From positions 35,173,232 through 35,237,231 of the forward strand of contig NC_081553.1 of NCBI RefSeq assembly GCF_963082655.1: DNA of 64,000 nt, given 5' to 3'. A program made the position numbers and the translations under genes. Shown here one piece after another: positions 11,575 to 20,765 of this stretch (its first letter is position 1; each line of letters opens with the position of its first letter). A model generated the notes under the pieces. The model searched no databases. It was not told the origin of the DNA and worked only from the letters and a program-made list of their open reading frames with translations. The DNA is from Stomoxys calcitrans. Taxonomy: Eukaryota; Arthropoda; Insecta; Diptera; Muscidae.

Positions 11575-13140
11575 TTCGAACTCATGGAGTTAAAACAGTT
11601 TTGAGAATCTAGACGTAAATTAATCCCCGGACCCGAATTGCATATCAACAATTGTATTGCGCAAGTATTCTTCGAAGCTAGCTCCTCCATTACACAATCT
11701 TTTCAACCTTGCCTACTGTACGGGAGTCTTCTTGGCGCATTCGAAGGTCGCGAACGTTCACCCAATATCCAAGAAGGGTGAGGTGAACAACCCTGCTAAT
11801 TACCGACAAATTGCGATATGCTCCGCTCTCTCCAAGTTTATGGAGAGCTTGGTTAATCACCATCTTGTAAGGTATTTAGAGTCCGATGGCCTTTTTAGCG
11901 ACCAACAATATGGGTTCCGCAGAAATCACTACACGGGTGATCTCATGGTATTTTTGTCGAAACGTTGGAGTCGCTCAATCCACCAGATTGGTGAGAGTAA
12001 GTTTGTGGCTCCTGATATCTCCAAAGCATATGGTAGGGCATGGTTCACTACTATCAAAGCTTGTCGCATTTAGTGTTGGTTATGGCTTCGTTGGATTTAT
12101 TTCGATCTTTCTTAGAGATCACACTATACGAGTCGTTATAGATGGGTTCTCATCCAATGAGCATAAATTGACCGCAGGTGTAGCCCATTGGATCTGTCCT
12201 TTCTCCTCCTGTTATGCTTATTTTTATCAACGATCTATTGAGCCATACAACGATCTGTTGAGTCCGATCTACTCATTTGCGAATGACAGTAATCTCTGCC
12301 ATTCAAACTCATTCGACCATAGGCCGAGTCTTCCAGAGATTGAGGACAAGAGGCTGGTTATGGACGATACACTCTGCCAGGATTTGCTGGCCATTTCTGA
12401 GTGGGGTCGAATGGATGGAGTAGATTTTAATGCACGGAAAACTCAGTGCAGTTTTTCATCACTCAAGCGATTCGCTGACCCATTATGATCATCTTTGTCT
12501 ATAAACGGTATAGATGTTGGGCAATCGGAAGCTCTTGGTGTTCTGGGCTTGAAGTGATGTCCTCTTGGGCTAAACATGTATTTGAAGTCTCGAAAGAAGC
12601 ATTCAAGTGTTTAGGGTTCCTTAAACGGTGTAAGAATTACTTCACTCTTCCTAAGCTTCTTATCATCTATACTACTTTCATAAGGCCGAAAATGGAGTAC
12701 AACTCACATGTATGGGCTGGAGCTTCAAAATCATCCCTGGAGCTATTGGATCCTATGCAGAGGAGAGCGATGGTATTGATTGGGGACAGTAGGGTATCCA
12801 ACTCTATTGCCTCCCTTGAACATCATCGCAATATGAGTTGTTTTGCGCTCTTCTATCGGTACTCTCATGGTGTGTGTTCGTCTGATATTAGTCTCCTTAT
12901 TCCTGATGTAAGGATGTTTGTCAGAAACACTAGGCATTTCAGGAACTCACACCTGTTTGTAATTGATTGGCCATCGGGCCGAGAGAATTCTTATTTCGCA
13001 CGAACCGTTCTTATGTGTTATCGTCTTCCGGCTAACGTTTTTCCCACCCACTATGACATCCAGAGATTTAAGACAAATGTCAAAAAACACCACATCCTTT
13101 TCCTCCCTCAAATTCCCACTCGCCAACGCAATACACTGCA
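11575..13140 (+). pseudogene. CR1/jockey-like LINE relic, reverse transcriptase region
   Basis: Conceptual translation across several frames shows RT landmarks: NPANYRQIAICSALSKFMES (fingers), QQYGFRRNHYTGDL, a DISKAYGRAW block where DISKAFDRVW is usual, and FANDS at 12276-12287 where the catalytic F-A-D-D box should be. The C-terminal part has IRPKMEYNSHVWAG and MQRRAMVLIGD, typical of CR1/jockey-clade LINEs. The frame changes at about 12070 and 12480. The Asp-to-Asn change in the active site and the frameshifts make it dead. A SINE abuts its 3' end. Confidence 0.8.
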
Positions 13141-13145
13141 TTCAT

Positions 13146-13451
13146 GGAGGCCACCGTAGCGCAGAGGTTAGCATGTCCGCCTATGACGATGAACTGGCCT
13201 GGCTTCGAATCCTGGCGAGACCATCAGAAAAAATTTTCAGCGGTGGCTTTCCCCTACTAATGCTGGCAACATTTCTGAGATTATATGCCGTATAAAACTT
13301 TTCTCCAAATAGGTGTCGCACTACGGCACGCCTTTCGGACTCGACTATAAAAAGGAGGCCCCTCATCATTGAGCTTAAACTTGAATCGGACTGCACTCAT
13401 TGATAGGTGAGAAATTTGCCCCTGTGCCTTAGGGGAAAAATTTCCATTTGC
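13146..13451 (+). mobile_element. tRNA-derived SINE, copy 2
   Basis: Near full length on the plus strand. It begins GGAGGCCACCGTAGCGCAG, with the A-box region TAGCGCAGAGGTTAGCATG, a B-box relic GGCTTCGAATCC and the AAATTTTCAGCGGTGG spacer, and it ends TTTCCATTTGCA. It starts a few bases after the end of the LINE relic, and no clean target duplication was found. A 3' tail shared with the LINE would suggest LINE-driven mobilisation, but I cannot show it here. Confidence 0.8.
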
Positions 13452-14394
13452 ATAGGTGACATCCCCTGCATGCTGGTTGTTTGAGGATATCCCATAAAGA
13501 TTCGCCATTGGCAACACTGTTGGTTAGCCCAAAAATTTCCATCTTCAAAGGACTTTGTTTACATATACTCGAGTAAAATAAAACGATACTGATAAAAGTG
13601 CAAAATTTTTGGTCTATAAACATCATTTATGCCCGAAAATATATAATAAATGGACTCGTAAATAAACAAAAACTCGCCATTAAAAAAGAAGAAATTCTCT
13701 CCCACCAAAGGTCATTCCCCATGAAAACAAAACAAACAGAAAAAATCTGGCTTTAACATAAAAAATGAAGGAGTAGCAGAGAAGCTAAGGAATCTCTGTA
13801 CCATCAGAAGTTCATAGCCAATATTTGCCTTCTCCAATGGTGAGAGGGGGCTCACCCTTAAGGCTAAATGCTTCTTGGCCTTACGCTGCTGTTGGGGAAG
13901 AGTTATGGGAACCAATTTACTTACAATTTTAAACGCTTCCACCATATCTTCCCTTAGCCAACTGACTTATGCTTAAAACACCACAACGAAATTGGCGGCA
14001 ACCAAGAGTGGGGCAACGCAGCCCAAAAGTCTATGAAGTTGATTCGTTCGTATGCATACCATGAGGCTGCTCGCATAAGAATAATAATAAAGAAACCCTT
14101 CGCTTTTATTATTTAATAAATAATCTTTTTTCTCTGGCTTCTTCATCATGTTGTTGTGTTGATGTGTTTTTTTTTTTATTTTTCTTTCTCCCACTGTTAT
14201 GTCGTCCTTTGTTTACGAATACTGAATACCAACAATGCCAAATTGGATGAATGTAATGCCGTCTGCTTGGTGGGCTATAAATGATATGAGTGTAACATCA
14301 TCATGATCATCACAATATGGCACATTCCATGACAAAATGGAAAACTCGGAAAAAATAAGAGCAAGTAAAATCATTAGGGAAAGTCGGGAGGAGC
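13452..14394. other. Unique AT-rich stretch
   Basis: No recognised repeat or gene. Several short ORFs on the minus strand (for example 13712-13945, 13973-14194) have no recognisable domain and A/T-rich codons. Poly-T/poly-A runs occur near 14168-14178. Nothing functional identified. Confidence 0.35.
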
Positions 14395-16771
14395 CGACCA
14401 TATAATACCCTACATCTAGCCCAGATAAAGTTACCGACTGTCTCAAAGTTGTAGTTCCCAACTTTCTCCATTTTCTTTATCTGCTCGGTTGTGCAATTCA
14501 TTTTGGGAGTTGAAACCATTCATTTCGTCTTATCTCCATTTACTGCCAGACCCATTTTCACTGACTCTCTTTCGATTCTTGCAAAGGCTGCAGCTGCTAC
14601 TTCCGGTGACCGGCCTATGATATCGATATCGTCGGCATAGGCGATTAGTATGCCATATCTATTCACATCTGCATCTCGTATAATCTTCTCCAGCAGGATG
14701 TTTAATGGGTCACACGATAGGCTGTCTCCTTGTCTAAAACCTCGTTTGGTATAAAATGGTTCGGAGAGATTCTTTCCTATTCTTACTGAGGAACGCGTAT
14801 CAGCAAGTGTCATCCTGCAGAGTCTTATAAATTTTCCAGGGATATCAAAATCAGACATGGCTTGAAATAACTTTGAACGTAAAGGAGTATCGAAGGCATC
14901 TTTGTAGTCAACAAAGAGATGGTAGGTGTTGATTTGTCCTTCTCGGGTCTCTTCCAGGTGGATTTACCAGGCCTAAAGTAGCATTGATAGGACCCAATTA
15001 TCTCCTTGACTTTAGGTTTCAATCTTTGAAAACAGTACACTCGAGAGTATCTTGTATGCGATGGGGAGGAGACTAATTCCTCTGTAGTTGGCACATTCCG
15101 TTTTGTCTCCTTTCTTGTGTACGGGACATAGTATGCTGAGGTTCCAATCATCGGGTATGCCTACTTCTAGTCAGATCATGCAGACAAGCTAATGCACACG
15201 ACGCATCAGCGTGTCGCCTCCAGTCTTAAATAGTTCAGCAGGTAACCCGTCGGCTCCTGCTGCCTTGTTGTTCTTTAGTCGGGCCACTGCTACTTGGACC
15301 TCATTCTGACTAGGAGGTAAACACAATATCTGGTCCTGGGTGGATTTACCAGGTCTAAAGCCGCATTGATAGGGCCCAATTATCTCATTGACTTTATGTT
15401 TAAATCTTTCACACAGTACGCTCGAAAGTATTTTGTTTGCGATGGAGAGGAGACTTATTCCTCTGTAGTTGGCACATTCGGTCTTGTCTCCTTTCTTGTG
15501 TACGGGACATAGTATGCTGAGGTTCCAATCATCGGGTATGCGTTCTTCTAGCCAGATTGCTCAGATAAGCTGATGCATACGCCGTATCAGCGTGTCGCCT
15601 CCGTCTTAAATAGTTCAGCGGGTAACCCGTCGGCTCCTACTGCCTTGTTATTCTTTTGTCGGGTCACTGCTACTTGGACCTCATTCTGACTAGGAGGTAA
15701 ACATTCTATACCATCATCAGGGATTGATTCTGCGGTATCCTCTTCGCCGCCAAGGTCAGACACTAGCAGTTGGGTAAAATGTTCTTTCCATATCCTCAGC
15801 ATGTTATCTGTGCCAGTTACCAGATCTCTGCAGGAGGATGTGCCTGCACCAAAGCTATCGGTTGGATGTTTAATTCTTTGGTAGAATTTCCCGACTTCAT
15901 TCTGACTCCTGTACATCTCAATTCGCTCACACTCACGTCTTACCATTTACTTTTTCTTTTTGCGGAATAGACGTTTAACCTCTCTCCTTTTCTCCCGATA
16001 CCTCTCCTTAATTTTGCGCGTTGCTATTGATTGCAGGGTTGCTCTATATGCCGCATTCTTGGCTTCAGTAGCATCTCGACACTCTTGGTAGTACCATGGG
16101 TTTCTTGGAGGAGGCTTCCCGTATCCAAGTACTGATTTCACGGCATTTTCTATGGTGTGGGCAATAGTTCGCCGCTGCGCCATTATATCATCGGACAAGG
16201 AGTGCTTTTATCAAGTAGTTGGGTCAGTCGAGTGGAGTATGCCGCTGCCATTTGTTGTGTCTGCAGCTTTTCAATGTCCAGCTTCCGTGCAGTGTCAGAT
16301 CGTAATTTCCTCGCCATGTTCAAACCGGTGCGAACTTTTGCTGCAACAAGGTAATGATCCGAATCTATATTCGCTCCACGGATCGATCGTACATCTAACA
16401 CGCTGGATGAATGCCTCCCATCTATCATAACGTGAACAATTTGGTTTCTAGTGTTTTGATCGGGTGACAGCCATGTGCCTTTGTGAATATTTTCATGTTG
16501 AAATCTGGTGTTACTTACTACCATGTTTTTTGCCGCGGCGAAATCTATCGGCCTCAACCCATTACTGGAGGCTAAACTTTCCGACTGTTGGACCAAAAAT
16601 TTCTTCCTTCTCTATCTTCGCATTAAAATCTCCCAGAACGTTTTTAATATCATGGGCGGAGCAGTTGTCATATTCTCTCTTTAGGCGCTCGTAGAAAATA
16701 TCCTTGGTCTGCTGTTTACTAATCCTTTGTTTCTCATAGTAGTTCTCATAGTTTTCCGGGGTCGGGGAGGG
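14395..16771 (-). pseudogene. RTE-like LINE relic (endonuclease C-terminus to RT)
   Basis: Read on the minus strand from 16771 to 14395. The end of an AP-type endonuclease is seen first (NVLGDFNAKI near 16640, then IDFAAAKNMVVSNTRFQH and NQIVHVMIDGRH). A linker rich in Lys/Arg follows (KERYREKRREVKRLFR), then RT with NNKAVGADGLPAELFK (about 15620), FRQGDSLSCDPLNILLE and an intact AYADDIDII catalytic box (YADD at 14628-14639). Past an in-frame TGA at about 14517 the match continues to a VGNYNFETV segment. This combination is typical of RTE-clade elements in insects. It is broken by frameshifts, stops and an internal 363-365-bp duplication, so it is not functional. Confidence 0.8.
14958..15702. 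repeat. Direct duplication within the RTE relic
   Basis: Two similar but clearly diverged segments, 14958-15322 and 15340-15702, both start GTGGATTTACCAGG and end GACTAGGAGGTAAACA. Period about 382 bp. Either an internal tandem duplication or a junction between two partial RTE copies. Confidence 0.75.
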
Positions 16772-16800
16772 GGCCGAACTTAGCACGCTTTTACTTGTTT
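16772..16800 (+). mobile_element. DINE-like 3' tail stub
   Basis: GGCCGAACTTAGCACGC and TTTTACTTG, the hairpin arm and tail of a DINE-like element, stand alone directly next to the RTE relic. The rest of the element is missing. Confidence 0.6.
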
Positions 16801-17479
16801 AAAGTTATCTTGAAATGAGTTCCTATGAGGATGTCCCTCGCATGCCACAACTCATATCTCATACCAATTATGAGGCTATTTAATTCATCATCAGAGGCTA
16901 AGGAAGTTAGTGCAAGGCTTCCAATGGAGCCCACAACTTTTTCTTCACCATATTTACTTTTTTACTTAGCTGGTTGGGCATAATTAAGATTTTCTTTTGT
17001 ACTCCAATACTTTACAAGCGCGCAGAGCTGGCCGCACATTTTCTTTAAAATTTTTTCAATTTTATATGGAGTTTTCCGTATGTAAGAAGAAAAAAACTTT
17101 ATTTTCCCTTCATAACACTTTCTCTTTAAACAAATGCGCACTCACGCACATACACTCATACTTTGAATGTCTGGAATTTGAAACAGTCACAGTTTTTCAC
17201 TCAATGTTTATGTTGCTGTGAAAAGTTACGGTATTAATTTCGTATATGCCACCAGTCGTCGTCATCATCATAAACAGAAAACAACAGTGGAGCACATTCT
17301 CGGGGCATGTGTTTGGAAAAATGTTATGGCGGAGGTCTCTTGTGATAGAGTGTCATAAAGTATATGAAGTGGAACAAGCTAATCTCTTAAATTCCTTCAA
17401 AACCATGTACAAAAACTTCAAACATATTCAACTTCTTTGTAAGACGTTAACTACATTTGTTTTGGGAAAAATATGTCAC
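16801..17479. other. Unique sequence left of the satellite
   Basis: AT-rich, no recognised repeat before the satellite begins. The open frame that enters the satellite at 17246 has no recognisable domain in its unique part. Confidence 0.35.
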
Positions 17480-19204
17480 CGAAATTTTTTTCAAACAATT
17501 CTTTTCAGAAAAAAATTGTCACAGAGTGTTTTTCAGAAAAAATATGTCACAGACATTTTTACAGAAAAAATATGTCACAGACATTTTTACAGAAAAAATA
17601 TGTCACAGAAATTTTTTTCAGAAAAAATATGTCACCGACAATTTTTTCAGAAAAAATATGTCACAGACAATTTTTTCAGAAAAAATATGTCACAGACAAT
17701 TTTTTCAGAAAAAATATGTCAGACAATTTTTTCAGAAAAAAAATGTCACAGACAATTTTTTCAGAAAAAAAATGTCACAGACAATTTTTTCAGAAAAAAT
17801 ATGTCACAGACAATTTTTTCAGAAAAAATATGTCACAGACAATTTTTTCAGAAAAAATATGTCACAGACAATTTTTTCAGAAAAAATATGTCACAGACAA
17901 TTTTTTCAGAAAAAATATGTCACAGACAATTTTTTCAGAAAAAATATGTCACAGACAATTTTTTCAGAAAAAATATGTCACAGACAATTTTTTTCAGAAA
18001 AAATATGTCACAGACAATTTTTTCAGAAAAAATATGTCACAGACAATTTTTTCAGAAAAAATATGTCACAGACAATTTTTTCAGAAAAAATATGTCACAG
18101 ACATTTTCTTAGAAATAAAATGTCACAGACAATTTTTTCAGAAAAAATATGTCACAGACAATGTTTTGCAGAAAAAATATGTCACAGACAATGTTTTGCA
18201 GAAAAAATATGTTACAGACAATGTTTTACAGAAAAAATATGTCACAGAAAATTTTTTCAGAAAAAATATGTCACAGACAATTTTTTCAGAAAAAATATTT
18301 CACAGACAATTTTTTCAGAAAAAATATGTCACAGACAATTTTTTCAGAAAAAATATGTCACAGACAATTTTTTCAGAAAAAATATGTCACAGACAATTTT
18401 TTCAGAAAAAATATGTCACAGACAATTTTTTCAGAATAAATATGTCACACACAATTTTTTCAGAAAAAATATGTCACAGACAATTTTTTCAGAAAAAATA
18501 TGTCACAGACAATTTTTCAGAAAAAATGTGTCACAGACAATTTTCAGAAAAAAATATGTCACCGACAATTTTTTCAGAAAAAACATGTAACCGACAATTT
18601 TTTCAGAAAAAATATGTCACAGACAATTTTCAGAAAAAAATATGTCACCGACAATTTTTTCAGAAAAAATTTGTAACTGACAATTTTTTCAGAAAAAATA
18701 TGTCACAGACAATGTTCTGCAGAAAAAATATGTCACAGACAATTTTTTCAGAAAAAATATGTCACAGACAATTTTTTCAGAAAAAATATGTCACAGACAA
18801 TTTTTTCAGAAAAAATATGTCACAGACAATTTTTTCAGAAAAAATATGTCACACACAATTTTTTCAGAAAAAATATGTCACAGACAATTTTTTCAGAAAA
18901 AATATGTCACAGACAATTTTTTCAGAAAAAATATGTCACAGACAATTTTTTCAGAAAAAATATGTCACAGACAATTTTTTCAGAAAAAATATGTCACACA
19001 CAATTTTTTCAGAAAAAATATGTCACAGACAATTTTTTCAGAAAAAATATGTCACAGACAATTTTTTCAGAAAAAATATGTCACAGACAATTTTTTCAGA
19101 AAAAATATGTCACAGACAATTTTTTCAGAAAAAATATGTCACAGACAACTTTTTCAGAAAAAATATGTCACAGACAATTTTTTCAGAAAAAATGTGTCAC
19201 AGAC
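17480..19204. repeat. 29-bp satellite array, left part
   Basis: About 59 tandem copies of a 29-bp unit built of two perfect dyads: ATTTTTTCAGAAAAAAT (17 bp), one A, then TGTCACAGACA (11 bp). Variants with GTTTTGCAG, shortened T runs, ACCGAC and AACCGAC recur in blocks (about 18155-18230 and 18535-18680), a sign of unequal exchange. None of the three plus-strand frames has a stop, and because 29 is not a multiple of three each frame gives the same 29-residue motif with a three-unit period. The long ORFs up to 606 codons here are products of the repeat, not genes. The array is split by the BEL element at 19205. Confidence 0.95.
19200..19204. repeat. Target-site duplication of the BEL element, left copy
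   Basis: CAGAC directly before the LTR, matching CAGAC at 28358-28362. BEL/Pao integrases typically make 4-6-bp duplications. Removing the element and one copy gives a seamless satellite unit. Confidence 0.95.
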
Positions 19205-19691
19205 TGTGCAGCTCGGGAATTGCTTCCTGGGAGTGGTGGACTGTAGCTTTGGAAATGGTTAGGACTTTGGGTGATGTAACCGCTTGTCTATAAGGAGAAC
19301 AACCTGGATAATTGAGGCTCGGAATTTAACCACAATTTCGTAACATGAAAAGAAATGAACGGCAGAAGAAACCAAGGGAGTTAGCCACAAATATGTAGGA
19401 ATATTTTGAACTGATGGAAATAGTGCCAATCCTTGTTCTGCTTACCGTTGTTGTTTTAGAGGAATTGTGTAGTAAATAACAACGCAAGTAATTCACTTCA
19501 GAGTTCAGATGTTTATTCGTTTGTAGTTGAAGTCGAACAGAGCAAGTCAGTGGACTTGTCGCATTACTTAGGGCTAACCATTTTGTATTTTCATTGGAAA
19601 AAGATATTCAACATAGTGTAGCAGATACAATATTTGAGATACAGAGGGCATCTTAAGTATTATTGGATATTAGGTCGGTTCGACCTTAACA
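19205..19691 (-). repeat. BEL 3' LTR
   Basis: 487 bp, read as identical by eye to the LTR at 27871-28357. In plus-strand reading it starts TGTGCAGCTCGGG and ends CGACCTTAACA. The last part next to the internal region is ACCGGCCCG, a poor polypurine tract on the element strand. Confidence 0.95.
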
Positions 19692-19872
19692 TTACCGGCC
19701 CGTGTTGCAGGAATGCAATATAAAGCAGGTAAAAAAAAAAACTTATGCTAATTTAAAACAAAAATATTCAATCCTGTCATGGTAGGATATATAAAGGGTG
19801 TTTGCATATATAAAGAAATTTCAAAGTTCAATGCGTTTTAATTCTGAAAATTGTTTAGTTCGTAATTTTTAA

Positions 19873-20712
19873 TTAAATGGCGCACGACCCAGCAAGAACC
19901 CATCCGAAGATGGTATTCATGGCAACCGGAAGGCCATTATTGCTTGGAATTAATCCATTTAGAATAAGTTTCGAATAGAGATCTGCACCTAAAACCATGG
20001 CTATAGATCTGGATTTAAAAAATTGAGGATCGGCGAGATTTAGGTTGGAAAATCTGGTAGCAATGATGGAGTCAATCGATTTTGTCGGAGTGTTCATGGA
20101 AATTTTGTTGTTGACCTTCATTGTCGCTTGTATTGTTGGCTGGGAGGGCTGGCGAGATTGTAAAGTAACTGAGCATATCGACTCATCACCCAGTCTAGCT
20201 ATTGACAGGTCCAATTCGTTTACAAGTTTGCTTGATATTTTGCTAAAGGATGAGCATGTATCTATAACTGCTCTTACATGGTGCTGCTTCATTCCATGCT
20301 GAACCAATAGAACCGCAGTGGGGAAAAGGTGAAAGTGATGTTGGGATGTGATTGATGATAAGGTAACCGATTTATTAAGAGAGGAAATGGATGAGCTCTT
20401 CTTCAGTTTCGGATGCTTGACGTTTACTTTTCCTGGTTTATGGTCATCTGGAATGTGTAAAAGGGTATGATGGTTGCCTCCACAGCGTTTGCAACCAGAT
20501 TTCGTAAAGCACGATCCAGCTGAATGAAGATGGGCTAAGCAGTTAGTGCAGTAGCCATGGATCATAACCGCTCTTATCCTTTCATCAACAGCCAAACGGT
20601 GAAAATCTTTACAATCCTTTAGAGCATGCCGTCCCTTGCAAACTTTGCATATGAACTTTTTTGATGAGATTCGTAATTGGTTCTTGCTAAGACGTTGATG
20701 AATAGGTGCCAT
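19873..20712 (-). CDS. BEL downstream ORF: zinc-knuckle plus retropepsin-like protein
   Basis: 279 codons from ATG at 20712-20710 (start of MAPIHQRL) to TAA at 19873-19875. The open frame extends upstream to overlap the pol stop but has no earlier ATG. The start is preceded by TTTTTTCAG-A, a good splice acceptor. The N-terminal part (about aa 20-85) has the C-x2-C, C-x2-C-x4-H-x4-C and C-x2-C-x3-HH-x2-LLH knuckle set seen in the BEL gag. A DUF1758-type aspartic protease fold follows, with VIDTCSS near aa 150, ADPQFF, LGADL, and NTIFGWVLAG at the end. It is clearly a diverged copy of the knuckle-protease module of the polyprotein. The catalytic triad is D-T-C instead of D-S/T-G, so activity is doubtful. 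It sits where some retroelements carry env, but no signal peptide or membrane segment is visible. Role unknown: possibly an RNA-binding accessory or dominant regulator of the main protease (inference). Confidence 0.8.
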   Translation of the reverse strand: MAPIHQRLSKNQLRISSKKFICKVCKGRHALKDCKDFHRLAVDERIRAVMIHGYCTNCLAHLHSAGSCFTKSGCKRCGGNHHTLLHIPDDHKPGKVNVKHPKLKKSSSISSLNKSVTLSSITSQHHFHLFPTAVLLVQHGMKQHHVRAVIDTCSSFSKISSKLVNELDLSIARLGDESICSVTLQSRQPSQPTIQATMKVNNKISMNTPTKSIDSIIATRFSNLNLADPQFFKSRSIAMVLGADLYSKLILNGLIPSNNGLPVAMNTIFGWVLAGSCAI

Positions 20713-20735
20713 TCTGAAAAAAGTGGCGTTGTAAG
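20713..20735 (-). promoter_or_regulatory. Candidate splice acceptor for the BEL downstream ORF
   Basis: On the element strand, TTACAACGCCACTTTTTTCAG ends at 20714, one base before the ATG of the downstream ORF. A strong donor GG|GTAAGTCGAG lies in the leader with GT at 27061-27060. Joining these would place the ORF near the cap of a subgenomic RNA. Inference from sequence only. Confidence 0.5.
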
Positions 20736-20765
20736 AGGAATATATATATTTACTCGACTGGATTT

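Noticed and set aside
17500..19200. Heat-shock elements in the satellite (TTCAGAA)
   Set aside because: A heat-shock element needs TTCnnGAA with two bases between the arms; here there is only one.
17480..19204. CRISPR-like array
   Set aside because: The units are directly tandem with no unique spacers, and the sequence context is a eukaryotic fly genome.
17457..19293. Repetitive ORFs up to 606 codons
   Set aside because: They come from the 29-bp satellite, which lacks stops in all three frames; no frame is favoured, and the ORF ends where the BEL LTR begins.
20045..20302. Plus-strand ORFs inside the BEL element (also 20872-21162, 22558-22755 and others)
   Set aside because: Antisense shadows of the polyprotein and third ORF.
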